Source: Desulfobacterales bacterium HSG17
GTDB taxonomy: Bacteria > Desulfobacterota > Desulfobacteria > Desulfobacterales > Desulfococcaceae
DNA length: 5,530 nt
Assembly: GCA_030377945.1 (NCBI GenBank)
Contig: JAUCGD010000222.1
Span: forward strand, 1 to 5,530
Direction of reading: 5' to 3'
The number at the start of each line of letters is the position of its first letter. The first letter of the stretch is position 1. The notes beneath the pieces were generated by a model. It saw only the letters and a list, made by a program, of their open reading frames with translations. It had not been told where the DNA came from and did no database searches. This document shows positions 1-5,530 of the stretch, in pieces. The translations under genes and the position numbers were made by a program.

Positions 1-284
1 TACTATATAATTTGCTTTTATATTTATTTCTGATGATATCATTTTGCTCCTAACTATCTCTTTGTTGCTCTTTTATAAACCGTTGGAATATACGTTAACA
101 GCACCTCAGTCCTTTTCATTTCCGATAACACATCATCATGCCAATGATGACCGTATCACATCCAAAAAATGACAATCAAAAACTCAATCCGAAAACCGGT
201 ACACAGCCTTTAAATGGAGTGCCGTGAAAAGGTGGAGCTTCGATCCAGAAACCGTGCCGTTTTCGGGTTTCAAATTATCAATCC
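1..284. other. Left flank without a defensible gene
   Basis: I see no gene here that I would defend. The first 110 bases are very AT-rich and include a perfect TATAAT at 6-11, whose -35 partner would lie outside the window, and a 10-base palindrome ATGATATCAT at 33-42, which could be chance. Bases 189-196 (CCGAAAAC) and 259-266 (GTTTTCGG) form an 8-base inverted repeat with a loop of about 60 bases, too long for a terminator. A reading frame open from 173 to 319 gives a protein-like stretch (FKWSAVKRWSFDPETVPF) but has no upstream ATG or ribosome site. It may be the remnant of an older gene interrupted by the element. Confidence 0.5.
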
Positions 285-293
285 TAATAGCAG
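285..293 (+). repeat. Left copy of flanking direct repeat TAATAGCAG
   Basis: This 9-base word recurs at 4586-4594, directly beyond the right terminal inverted repeat. The positions suggest either a target duplication or the two copies of a crossover core created by site-specific insertion. Matching stops at both edges of the word, though one base further left (C at 283 and 4584) also agrees. Confidence 0.5.
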
Positions 294-296
294 TTG

Positions 297-307
297 TGTT
301 GCGAACT
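297..307 (+). repeat. Left terminal inverted repeat of the element
   Basis: TGTTGCGAACT matches the reverse complement of 4575-4585 exactly. Outward from this core the two ends also share GC and TT, giving 15 of 18 matches over 290-307 against 4575-4592. A degenerate direct copy follows 17 bases downstream (310-325, 12 of 16 matches to 293-308), so the left end holds two tandem recombinase-type motifs. These are candidate recombinase-binding arms. Confidence 0.6.
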
Positions 308-318
308 TTATTATGTTG
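307..318 (+). repeat. Motif TTTATTATGTTG, first copy
   Basis: This 12-base word is repeated exactly at 4450-4461 near the right end. Its last ten bases (TATTATGTTG) also occur in inverse orientation at 4581-4590, inside the right terminus. Three copies confined to the two end regions suggest arm-type binding sites for the element's recombinases or zinc proteins. The word is AT-rich, so some of the agreement could be chance. Confidence 0.4.
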
Positions 319-481
319 AGAAGTTTGTGCATATCCCGCCGCTTTTAACCAGCCCATTTAAATACAAAATACCCTGCTACCCAGCCGACAAATTAAATAG
401 ATCCGTTACCAATACCGAATCTTTGTTATACACGATAACTGGACGGTTTTCTTTTTAACATCGCGTATAAAGGAGATTAAC
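319..481 (+). promoter_or_regulatory. Leader of the recombinase operon
   Basis: This stretch separates the left element end from the first gene and should hold the operon promoter. The best candidate is an extended -10, TGT followed by TATACA at 427-432, but its -35 region is poor. It overlaps the palindrome at 425-439. The first gene is preceded by a clear Shine-Dalgarno sequence, AAGGAG at 470-475, six bases before the ATG. I see no riboswitch-like structure or leader peptide. Confidence 0.3.
425..439. promoter_or_regulatory. Palindrome GTTAT-N5-ATAAC, possible operator
   Basis: The arms GTTAT (425-429) and ATAAC (435-439) are perfectly complementary around a five-base centre, the geometry of a site for a dimeric DNA-binding protein. 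It lies 43 bases before the first start codon and overlaps the best -10 candidate, which would suit autorepression. Five-base AT-rich arms are common by chance, so this is only a candidate. Confidence 0.25.
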
Positions 482-1078
482 ATGGATATTCCAATTGAAT
501 CAATCATTCAGGAACATACTGAAGGAATCTTTGCCGGCAAATTCTCACCACCCCAAAAATTATGTCCTAAATGTTTTCAGCAACCAGAGACATTTAAACT
601 TCATGAATGTAAGAAAAGATCTTTCCGTTATGTCATTGAAAATATCGTAAAAACTACAATCACGTTATTATTAAGGTGGAAGTGTCAGCTGTGCCGGAGT
701 ACATTCATTGAGTACCCTGAATTTGCCTTGCCCCACAAACGCTATGTTCAACCTGATATAGAGAGGTTTTGCAAAAAATATATCATGGATGAAACTCAAA
801 CTTATCAAAAAGTCGTCACCCATAAGAATGGAACGATCGGCTATCATGAAGAGGGAGACAAACATATTGACCAGTTTTTGTTTCCTTCAACATCGTGGCG
901 TTGGATTGAATGGCTTGGACGTATCAAATATTTTGCTAAAGAAACGTTCTCTCTCTTTTTGAAAAATACAGGTCTTCAAATACCCCAAAAAAAATATAGA
1001 ACTAAAAATAGAAAGACCGTCATCCAAAGGGCATATTGGATACTATTTTCCCACGCTCTGCATCAAACAAAGACTTAA
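482..1078 (+). CDS. Zinc-ribbon protein resembling DUF6431-type transposase-associated proteins
   Basis: This 198-residue protein has no membrane segment or signal peptide. Its N-terminal part holds two cysteine pairs, C28-P-K-C31 and C68-Q-L-C71, spaced as in a zinc ribbon. The second pair is followed by a stretch ending in LPHKRYV (residues 83-89). The pattern of a CxxC pair, then 'fxxxPxFxxPxKRY', resembles the N-terminal DNA-binding part of transposase-related proteins now grouped as DUF6431, from memory and not searched. A later segment, around residues 135-146 (STSWRWIEWLG), looks like the helical part that follows in those proteins, and the C-terminal 50 residues are strongly basic. 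There is no DDE or tyrosine catalytic motif, so it is probably a DNA-binding accessory and not a recombinase itself. The ATG at 482 has a good ribosome site (AAGGAG, six bases spacing). It is the first gene of the operon, 43 bases before the CHC2 gene. Confidence 0.7.
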   Translation: MDIPIESIIQEHTEGIFAGKFSPPQKLCPKCFQQPETFKLHECKKRSFRYVIENIVKTTITLLLRWKCQLCRSTFIEYPEFALPHKRYVQPDIERFCKKYIMDETQTYQKVVTHKNGTIGYHEEGDKHIDQFLFPSTSWRWIEWLGRIKYFAKETFSLFLKNTGLQIPQKKYRTKNRKTVIQRAYWILFSHALHQTKT

Positions 1079-1121
1079 ATCACGATATGTTTCCTTCAAA
1101 ATACAAATTTGGAGGGCTCAT

Positions 1122-1511
1122 ATGGATTCATACAGACAAAAAAAACGATTTTCAGATAAAGAGCTGTTCGAACTGAGAAATTTTTTTCCTATCGCAGTCC
1201 TGATCGAACAACGTTTGCTGATCCCGTCTAAAATCAGCGAAGGATATTTTAGATTTTTGTGTCCTTTATGTAGCGAATTCCAAACATCTACAAATCCAAC
1301 TACTAATCTTGCGCGTTGCTTTCGGTGTGAAAAGAACTTCAATACCATCGATTTGGTAATGATATGCAGGAAAATAGGCTTCGTTGAAAGTGTAAAATAT
1401 CTTCAGAAAATAAAACCAATAAACGAAAACAACCAAGCGCAAACTCATTTATTGAATCATAAGCCAATGCTTCTCAAGGATATATTCAAGCATTTAGCAA
1501 ACGCCAATTAA
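1122..1511 (+). CDS. CHC2-type zinc-finger protein, stand-alone, no primase domain
   Basis: This 129-residue cytoplasmic protein is built around a zinc finger like the one at the N-terminus of DnaG primases. C47-P-L-C50 and C66-F-R-C69 are the ligands, followed by NTIDLVMICRKIGFVESVKYL (from residue 74, quoted in part: D77, F87, A/V pattern), which matches the 'aIdFvm...sFxEAvxxLa' helices after the finger in DnaG. The family's second ligand is normally histidine; here it is cysteine (C50). The roughly 30 residues after the finger contain no TOPRIM or other primase catalytic domain, so it cannot make primers by itself. A single-stranded or duplex DNA-binding role for the element is the likely reading. 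The ATG at 1122 follows a strong GGAGGG (1111-1116) with five bases spacing. It lies 43 bases after the zinc-ribbon gene and 17 bases before the first recombinase, so all are probably one operon. Confidence 0.75.
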   Translation: MDSYRQKKRFSDKELFELRNFFPIAVLIEQRLLIPSKISEGYFRFLCPLCSEFQTSTNPTTNLARCFRCEKNFNTIDLVMICRKIGFVESVKYLQKIKPINENNQAQTHLLNHKPMLLKDIFKHLANAN

Positions 1512-1528
1512 GGAATAAAGGAATTTCT

Positions 1529-2422
1529 GTGGCTGACAATATATCACTGCCGTCTGTATATAACGATTACATTAACTACTATCAAAAGCGAAAGCAGGTC
1601 TGCCAGCAAAGTATCCGCTTCCTTACAAGAGCGCTTCTTCTTTTTCATGAATATCTTGAAGAAAGATCAATTGAACTTAATGAATTGAAAATAGATCAGA
1701 TAGACGGATTTTTAGCCAAATTGTTCCACAAATATAAATCTGATTCAGTGCGGCTTTACCGCAGTTATTTGCGTGGATTTTTAAAATATTTGTACTATGA
1801 GCGTCAAATGTTGTCCCAGGATCTTTCGTTACTGGTAAAAGCCAGACGAGAGTATTCCAAATCCAAACCGCCAAAGTTTTTACGCCCTGGCGAAATCCAA
1901 AAACTTTTTGCCGGACTAAAGGTCACTTCACCCATCGAAATCCGAACATATGCCATCGTTCATCTGGCATACGCACTGGGGTTGCGCCCGATAGAGATCA
2001 GCAAAATCACCTTGGATGATATCTCCTTCCGTGAGCAATTGTTGACCATCAAAGATCGAAAAAATTGTAAGCCATATGAACTACCGATTCCTGAACATAC
2101 CCTGAAGGCGATTGCTGCTTATATTATCGGCGCCAGGCCAAAAAGTGCCAGCCGCAATCTATTTGTCAATCTGCCGGCGCCGCATCGACCCATAAATGCC
2201 CATAGAATCGCTAAATGGATTAAAACCGCCATGACACAAGTTGGGCTCTTGGCCTCAGCCTATTGGCTACGGCATACGCATGCACAAAATTTGCTCGAAG
2301 CCGGCGCTTCAATTTTTGAAATTAAGGAGATGCTAGGACACGATAAAATCGAATCGACTAAAATCTATCTGCATGTGCATATCAAGCTGATGCGGGAAGT
2401 GTTATTTGATGAAAAACTTTAA
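1529..2422 (+). CDS. Tyrosine recombinase 1 of the trio
   Basis: This 297-residue tyrosine recombinase would cut and rejoin the element ends through a 3'-phosphotyrosine link. Residues about 8-100 form the N-terminal SAM-like core-binding domain, and about 115-293 the catalytic domain. Visible catalytic residues are R153 (in GLRPIEI), a beta-hairpin lysine (K175 or K178), R248 and H249 (in WLRHTHA), H271 (LGH) and the nucleophile Y280 (KIYLHV), nine residues after the LGH histidine as usual. The histidine normally three residues before the second arginine is Y245 here (YWLR instead of HxLR), an uncommon change that may weaken general acid-base catalysis. The start is GTG at 1529, supported by AAAGGAA at 1517-1523. 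Its end overlaps the next recombinase by 14 bases. In related trios all three proteins act at the same ends; that is assumed here. Confidence 0.9.
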   Translation: MADNISLPSVYNDYINYYQKRKQVCQQSIRFLTRALLLFHEYLEERSIELNELKIDQIDGFLAKLFHKYKSDSVRLYRSYLRGFLKYLYYERQMLSQDLSLLVKARREYSKSKPPKFLRPGEIQKLFAGLKVTSPIEIRTYAIVHLAYALGLRPIEISKITLDDISFREQLLTIKDRKNCKPYELPIPEHTLKAIAAYIIGARPKSASRNLFVNLPAPHRPINAHRIAKWIKTAMTQVGLLASAYWLRHTHAQNLLEAGASIFEIKEMLGHDKIESTKIYLHVHIKLMREVLFDEKL

Positions 2423-3383
2423 AAGCTTTCTGGCAAAAGAATTACAAGAATATGCGGCATACCGCAAAGGGTTAGGGTACGCCAAAAAAGCGATAAGGCA
2501 CCCCCTTTTGACTTTCGATCAATACCTTGAAAAGCATAACACGAATTGGAAGGATCTTAATCCGGCTTTTTTCCTTCAATTGCGAGCAAATATTTGTAAT
2601 CACCCCAATTCAACGAATCAAATAATCTCCAATTTACGCGGTTTCTTTGACTTTTTAGTACGCCAGGGGACCTGTGCCGATAATCCGCTGAAAGACATTC
2701 CATTTTTATCGGAGCGGTATTATGTACCGTTTGTTTTTTCTCCAGAGCAAACCGATCATTTATTAAAGGCGATCTGCAAAAACATCAGAAAAGCTGAAAA
2801 ACATTTTCTATACGACACAGCTCACTATCTGGCAATTACGATGCTGGCTCGTTGCGGAATGCGCATCAATGAGCCCCTGCGTCTTCAAATGCATCACTAT
2901 CGATTGGATGAGGGTACTGTTTATATAGAAAAAACCAAGTTTAGAAAAGATCGGTTAATACCGGTCCCCAATAATGTATCGAAGCTGATTCAAAATTATT
3001 TGGCAGCACGAAGCGTATTATGTCCGGATGATCAAAATCCTTACTTGTTCGCTGGTAGAAAATCAAAACCACTAATGGAATGGCGAGTCCGCACGATCTT
3101 CTTAAAAGCGATAGAAGAGATTGGGTTAAAATGTTCAAAAAAAATGATGGGAGATATTACTTTTGGTTCTCCAACTCCTCATAGTCTAAGGCATTCTTTT
3201 GCCATCAATACATTAAATAAAATAAAAGAATGGGGCAAATCACCCCAGCAGGCCTTGCCGATTTTATCGACTTATATGGGCCACCGCAAATATCAGTATA
3301 CCGGCGCATACCTTAAAGTAAAAAATGCAACGGACGTAGCCGGACTCATTGAATTCACCAAATCCCAGCTGTGTGTCATATGA
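2409..3383 (+). CDS. Tyrosine recombinase 2 of the trio
   Basis: This is a 324-residue tyrosine recombinase, counted from the ATG at 2409. A TTG directly before it (2406) would add one residue; I prefer the ATG, with GGGAAG at 2394-2399 nine bases upstream. Residues about 4-97 are the core-binding domain and about 107-318 the catalytic domain. The catalytic set appears complete: R152 (GMRINE), K175 or K177, H258 and R261 (HSLRHSF), H292 (YMGH) and Y301 (GAYLKV). It differs from its neighbours by a longer loop between HxxR and the MGH motif, containing W-G-K-S-P and ALPILSTYMGH. That matches a subgroup I associate with the second recombinase of Tn554-like and trio elements ('LPxLSxYLGH'). It overlaps the first recombinase by 14 bases and the third by four, so translation of the three is probably coupled. 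Confidence 0.9.
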   Translation: MKNFKSFLAKELQEYAAYRKGLGYAKKAIRHPLLTFDQYLEKHNTNWKDLNPAFFLQLRANICNHPNSTNQIISNLRGFFDFLVRQGTCADNPLKDIPFLSERYYVPFVFSPEQTDHLLKAICKNIRKAEKHFLYDTAHYLAITMLARCGMRINEPLRLQMHHYRLDEGTVYIEKTKFRKDRLIPVPNNVSKLIQNYLAARSVLCPDDQNPYLFAGRKSKPLMEWRVRTIFLKAIEEIGLKCSKKMMGDITFGSPTPHSLRHSFAINTLNKIKEWGKSPQQALPILSTYMGHRKYQYTGAYLKVKNATDVAGLIEFTKSQLCVI

Positions 3384-4399
3384 GACTGACTACCTGCATC
3401 CATCAATTTTTTGATACGTACCTGCCCAATATCAAAGGAGTAAGCCGTCATACCATCAAAACCTATCGAGATACCTTCAAATTGCTTCTTCCCTTTGCCG
3501 CCGGGTTCCATAAGATCCAAATCGACTCGCTCTCACTATCCCATTTGAACCCAGAGATGATCCTGGCTTTTTTAGATTACCTTGAATCAGAACGAAGCAA
3601 CTCTGCTAAAACCAGAAACAATCGTTTAGCGGCCATAAAATCATTAGCCAAGATGATCCGTTTTATGTATCCGGACAAGAGAGAAGTGATAGAAAAAGTG
3701 GTCCAAATCCCCCAAAAACGAACACAGCGGCAGTTAATCGGCTTTTTATACCCAGAAGAATTTTATAAGACCTTACATGCGGTCGATCTAAAAAAAAGTC
3801 TGGGCTTCCGTGATTACACAATTTTACAGCTCTTGTTTGAATCCGGCGCACGTGCCAGTGAAATCTCCGGTTTAAAGCTCGACTACTTTAATCCAAAATT
3901 TAAAACATTGGCCATACTGGGTAAAGGTAACCGTTTTCGTCAAATTGAGCTATCACCACTGGTCATAAGGCTGATAAAAACCTATATTGCCCAGTATCGT
4001 AAATCGCCAAAGCGACAGTACCTAAACCGGTTGTTTATCAGCCAGCATGGCAGGGCATTGACGAGACACGGTATCTATCGTCTCTGCCAAAAATATATGT
4101 GCAAAGCATTACCGCCAAAACGGATAAAAATGCTTAATATGGTGCATAGCTTTCGACATGGCTGCGCTGTAGCGATGCTTGCATCAGGCTGTTCGGTTGC
4201 AGAAATACGAAATCACCTGGGTCACGAAGACATTCAATCATCAATGGTATATCTTCAACTGGATATAAACCGCAGAAGAATGATCCAGAAAAAATTTACG
4301 GAGTATACTCAATCCATATTATCTCAAAATGCAGAAATAGAAGCGCTGATTGATAAGAAAGAAAAAGACGATATCATGGATTGGTTGGACGATCTGTAG
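3380..4399 (+). CDS. Tyrosine recombinase 3 of the trio
   Basis: This is a 339-residue tyrosine recombinase when started at the ATG at 3380. That ATG overlaps the previous stop codon as ATGA, a classic arrangement for translational coupling, and there is no strong ribosome site of its own. An in-frame GTG at 3371 would add three residues. Residues about 5-110 are the core-binding domain and about 120-300 the XerC/D-like catalytic domain. All six catalytic positions are present: R158 (GARASEI), K182 (GKGNRFR), H256 and R259 (HSFRHG), H282 (HLGH) and Y291 (MVYLQL). A basic then acidic tail of about 40 residues follows (ending DWLDDL), longer than in most integrases and possibly contacting the partner recombinases. 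It is the last gene of the element; the right end lies about 175 bases downstream. Confidence 0.9.
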   Translation: MRLTTCIHQFFDTYLPNIKGVSRHTIKTYRDTFKLLLPFAAGFHKIQIDSLSLSHLNPEMILAFLDYLESERSNSAKTRNNRLAAIKSLAKMIRFMYPDKREVIEKVVQIPQKRTQRQLIGFLYPEEFYKTLHAVDLKKSLGFRDYTILQLLFESGARASEISGLKLDYFNPKFKTLAILGKGNRFRQIELSPLVIRLIKTYIAQYRKSPKRQYLNRLFISQHGRALTRHGIYRLCQKYMCKALPPKRIKMLNMVHSFRHGCAVAMLASGCSVAEIRNHLGHEDIQSSMVYLQLDINRRRMIQKKFTEYTQSILSQNAEIEALIDKKEKDDIMDWLDDL

Positions 4400-4449
4400 C
4401 AGTGGTCTGAAGCGTCTATCCATCAACAAAGAAGTAGGAAAAATGATAT

Positions 4450-4461
4450 TTTATTATGTTG
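4450..4461 (+). repeat. Motif TTTATTATGTTG, second copy
   Basis: This is an exact 12-base copy of 307-318 in the same orientation, about 125 bases inside the right terminus. Together with the inverse copy in the terminus itself, it gives the right end two motif sites, as on the left. It is a candidate accessory recombinase site. Confidence 0.35.
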
Positions 4462-4542
4462 TCAATGAAACTAGAAACGACGGTCAAAATGGACATATTC
4501 CATTGAAATTATAAGCAAATATTCAATTTACAGCGGGAGTAC

Positions 4543-4563
4543 TTGATATCCGAATAATATCAA
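4543..4563. repeat. Perfect inverted repeat TTGATAT-N7-ATATCAA
   Basis: Seven-base arms at 4543-4549 and 4557-4563 surround a seven-base loop. It lies twelve bases inside the right terminal repeat. There is no T-run after it on either strand, so it is not a standard intrinsic terminator. It could be a protein-binding palindrome or fold when the end is single-stranded. Confidence 0.35.
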
Positions 4564-4574
4564 AAAGATAGATG

Positions 4575-4585
4575 AGTTCGCAACA
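4575..4585 (-). repeat. Right terminal inverted repeat of the element
   Basis: AGTTCGCAACA is the exact reverse complement of 297-307. Read from the inner side outward on the minus strand, the end is a composite: TATTATGTTG as in 309-318, joined to GCGAACT as in 301-307. The direct repeat TAATAGCAG starts at the very next base. Confidence 0.6.
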
Positions 4586-4594
4586 TAATAGCAG
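4586..4594 (+). repeat. Right copy of flanking direct repeat TAATAGCAG
   Basis: This is identical to 285-293 and abuts the right terminal repeat. If the pair marks the insertion, the empty site would have carried one copy, located 28 bases beyond the kinase stop codon. Confidence 0.5.
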
Positions 4595-4621
4595 GATGTA
4601 TTCTTTTGGGATATAGCCAAC

Positions 4622-5530
4622 TTACTCAATTTCGATACCAATTTCTGATCCAATTCGCTTTAGTAATAATGCTGCCTCTTCATACTCGTAATCGTCAATA
4701 GCTTCCGTGAGTTCAGATAATTTTGATATCTGGTATTTCCTTAATTCAATAAGGTATTTTCGAATATTTCCTGGCTCTGATTCATGCAGAGCTTGATTCA
4801 GCTTTTTTAAATTGGGTTCAATGTCAGCAACATCAAGAGCAGGCTTTTCTGTTTTGTCGTCTAATACAACTTTAGTACTATTAATCGCTTTGTTTATCTC
4901 TAAGATATCAAAGTATTCGTCATTGTCCTGCAGTTCAAATCTGGCGGTAAAATGAAATGTACTGCCCTTATCCATCACGCTTTTCACCCAAATTTTACCG
5001 TCAAGTAATTCAACTAATTGCTTGCACAATGAAAGTCCCATACCTGTCCCATCAAATTCACGTGTACTGGAATCATCAACTTGGCTGAAAGGTTCAAATA
5101 TTTTTTCAAATTGTTCATCTGGGATGCCTATTCCATTATCAGTTAGGGAAAATTGGATTAAAATATCAGCTTTGGTCTTTTTTAGTAGCTTCAGAGTTAG
5201 AGTCGCCGCTGGCTTTTCTCGTGTAAATTTTGCAGTATTTTCAAGCAAAGGATTTAATATCGCAATTAACTGTTTTGCATCGCCAATTAGATTGTCGGGT
5301 ATTGGGTCACCTTCAATTTTTATTAGAGGGATAAGCTGTCGATTTTGTCCTTTATGAACAAACTCTGTTTTAATGTTTTGAAGAACGCTGCTCAATTTAA
5401 AAGACTTTTTAATTATTTTTAGATTACCGTCTTTTGAGCGCGTATATTCAAGAATTTGTTCAATTGTACTAAGCAAGGAGTAACTGGAAGATTCAATTGT
5501 ATCTCGTAGACTCATGATTTCATCTATGGA
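4622..5530 (-). CDS. Sensor histidine kinase, C-terminal part (5' end outside window)
   Basis: The frame stays open to the window edge, so this is the last part of a larger kinase. The ATG at 5513-5515 lies inside the DHp domain and is not the real start; residues below are counted from it. Residues 1-40 are the second DHp helix (LLSTIEQILEYTRSKDG), so the phospho-acceptor histidine lies upstream. The HATPase_c domain covers about 40-195: N93 in ENTAKFT (N box), DNGIGIP at 126-132 (G1), IFEPFSQ at 139-145 (F box) and GTGMGLSL at 156-163 (G2). All ATP-binding motifs are intact. The last 100 residues form an acidic, helical extension ending in a DDYEYEEAALLLKRI pattern, like the helical tails found after receiver or kinase domains in many hybrid kinases; no receiver domain follows. 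The gene converges on the mobile element and is not disrupted by it. Input signal and partner regulator cannot be judged. Confidence 0.92.
   Translation of the reverse strand, partial: SIDEIMSLRDTIESSSYSLLSTIEQILEYTRSKDGNLKIIKKSFKLSSVLQNIKTEFVHKGQNRQLIPLIKIEGDPIPDNLIGDAKQLIAILNPLLENTAKFTREKPAATLTLKLLKKTKADILIQFSLTDNGIGIPDEQFEKIFEPFSQVDDSSTREFDGTGMGLSLCKQLVELLDGKIWVKSVMDKGSTFHFTARFELQDNDEYFDILEINKAINSTKVVLDDKTEKPALDVADIEPNLKKLNQALHESEPGNIRKYLIELRKYQISKLSELTEAIDDYEYEEAALLLKRIGSEIGIEIE

Larger units (their letters stand above)
4400..4574. other. Non-coding stretch between recombinase 3 and the right end
   Basis: I see no convincing gene or intrinsic terminator here. A 23-codon frame (4443-4514) begins four bases after AGG, but it is short and has no recognisable features. 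The stretch contains a copy of the end motif (4450-4461) and an AT-rich hairpin (4543-4563). It probably serves as the right-hand end region of the element, mirroring the long leader on the left. Confidence 0.45.
294..4585 (+). mobile_element. RIT-like element: three tyrosine recombinases plus two zinc proteins
   Basis: This is a compact element of about 4.3 kb with five co-directional genes, the last three being different tyrosine recombinases whose reading frames overlap. That is the hallmark of recombinase-in-trio (RIT) elements. The proposed borders rest on an exact 11-base inverted repeat, TGTTGCGAACT at 297-307 and its reverse complement at 4575-4585, with the direct repeat TAATAGCAG immediately outside on the right and three bases away on the left. 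Aligning the two ends from the inner side extends the inverted repeat imperfectly to 18 bases (15 identical), which overlaps the direct repeat, so the exact border could shift by several bases. RIT elements normally carry only the three recombinases, so the two small zinc-binding genes in front are unusual. The element lies just past the 3' end of a convergent kinase gene and leaves it intact. Confidence 0.7.

Noticed and set aside
138..227. Frame of 29 codons from an ATG in the left flank
   Set aside because: It has no ribosome site and no recognisable motif, and it is short enough to be chance.
189..266. Eight-base inverted repeat CCGAAAAC / GTTTTCGG as a terminator
   Set aside because: The loop of about 60 bases is too long and no T-run follows.
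671..865. Open frame on the minus strand within the zinc-ribbon gene
   Set aside because: It is antisense to a gene with good ribosome site and domain evidence, and its translation shows no recognisable motif.
1118..1448. Two minus-strand frames opposite the CHC2 gene
   Set aside because: Both lie opposite a gene with clear zinc ligands and a strong Shine-Dalgarno sequence; neither shows protein features of its own.
3293..3520. Minus-strand frame spanning the junction of recombinases 2 and 3
   Set aside because: It is a shadow of two well-supported overlapping genes.
4443..4514. Frame of 23 codons after recombinase 3
   Set aside because: AGG four bases upstream is suggestive, but the peptide is very short and overlaps a motif copy that explains part of the sequence.
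5022..5357. Plus-strand frame of 111 codons opposite the kinase
   Set aside because: It is antisense to the intact ATP-binding domain and is explained by the kinase's codon pattern.
5513..5515. ATG as the kinase start codon
   Set aside because: The frame continues upstream without a stop to the window edge, and the ATG lies inside the DHp helix, so the true start is outside.

Overview
The window looks like a piece of an AT-rich (roughly 40% GC by eye) Gram-negative chromosome. The histidine kinase tail at the right edge, with its acidic alpha-helical C-terminal extension, resembles kinases common in Desulfobacterota and related environmental bacteria. That assignment is an inference from style, not something the window proves.

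Layout. Positions 1-293 are left flank with no gene I can defend. From about 294 to 4585 lies a compact mobile element in which all five genes read rightward: a zinc-ribbon protein (482-1078), a CHC2-type zinc-finger protein without a primase catalytic domain (1122-1511), and three different tyrosine recombinases in tandem (1529-2422, 2409-3383, 3380-4399). The recombinase genes overlap one another. After a 222-base non-coding stretch, the 3' part of a histidine kinase gene comes in on the minus strand (4622-5530), and its start lies beyond the window.

The three adjacent, overlapping tyrosine recombinases match the organisation called 'recombinase in trio' (RIT). The element appears to have recognisable ends. 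TGTTGCGAACT at 297-307 is repeated exactly in inverse orientation at 4575-4585, and the 9-base word TAATAGCAG lies just outside both ends (285-293 and 4586-4594). This suggests insertion just downstream of the kinase gene. Several partial copies of a related motif cluster near the ends and may be recombinase-binding sites.

How the genes may work together (inference): the three recombinases would be co-translated and act jointly on the ends. The two small cysteine-rich proteins are encoded first in the same operon, so they are better read as accessory DNA-binding factors than as unrelated cargo. Their presence ahead of the trio is the most interesting feature of the window. A short palindrome lies in the leader before the first gene and could be a control site. 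I saw no tRNA, rRNA, CRISPR array or convincing intrinsic terminator.
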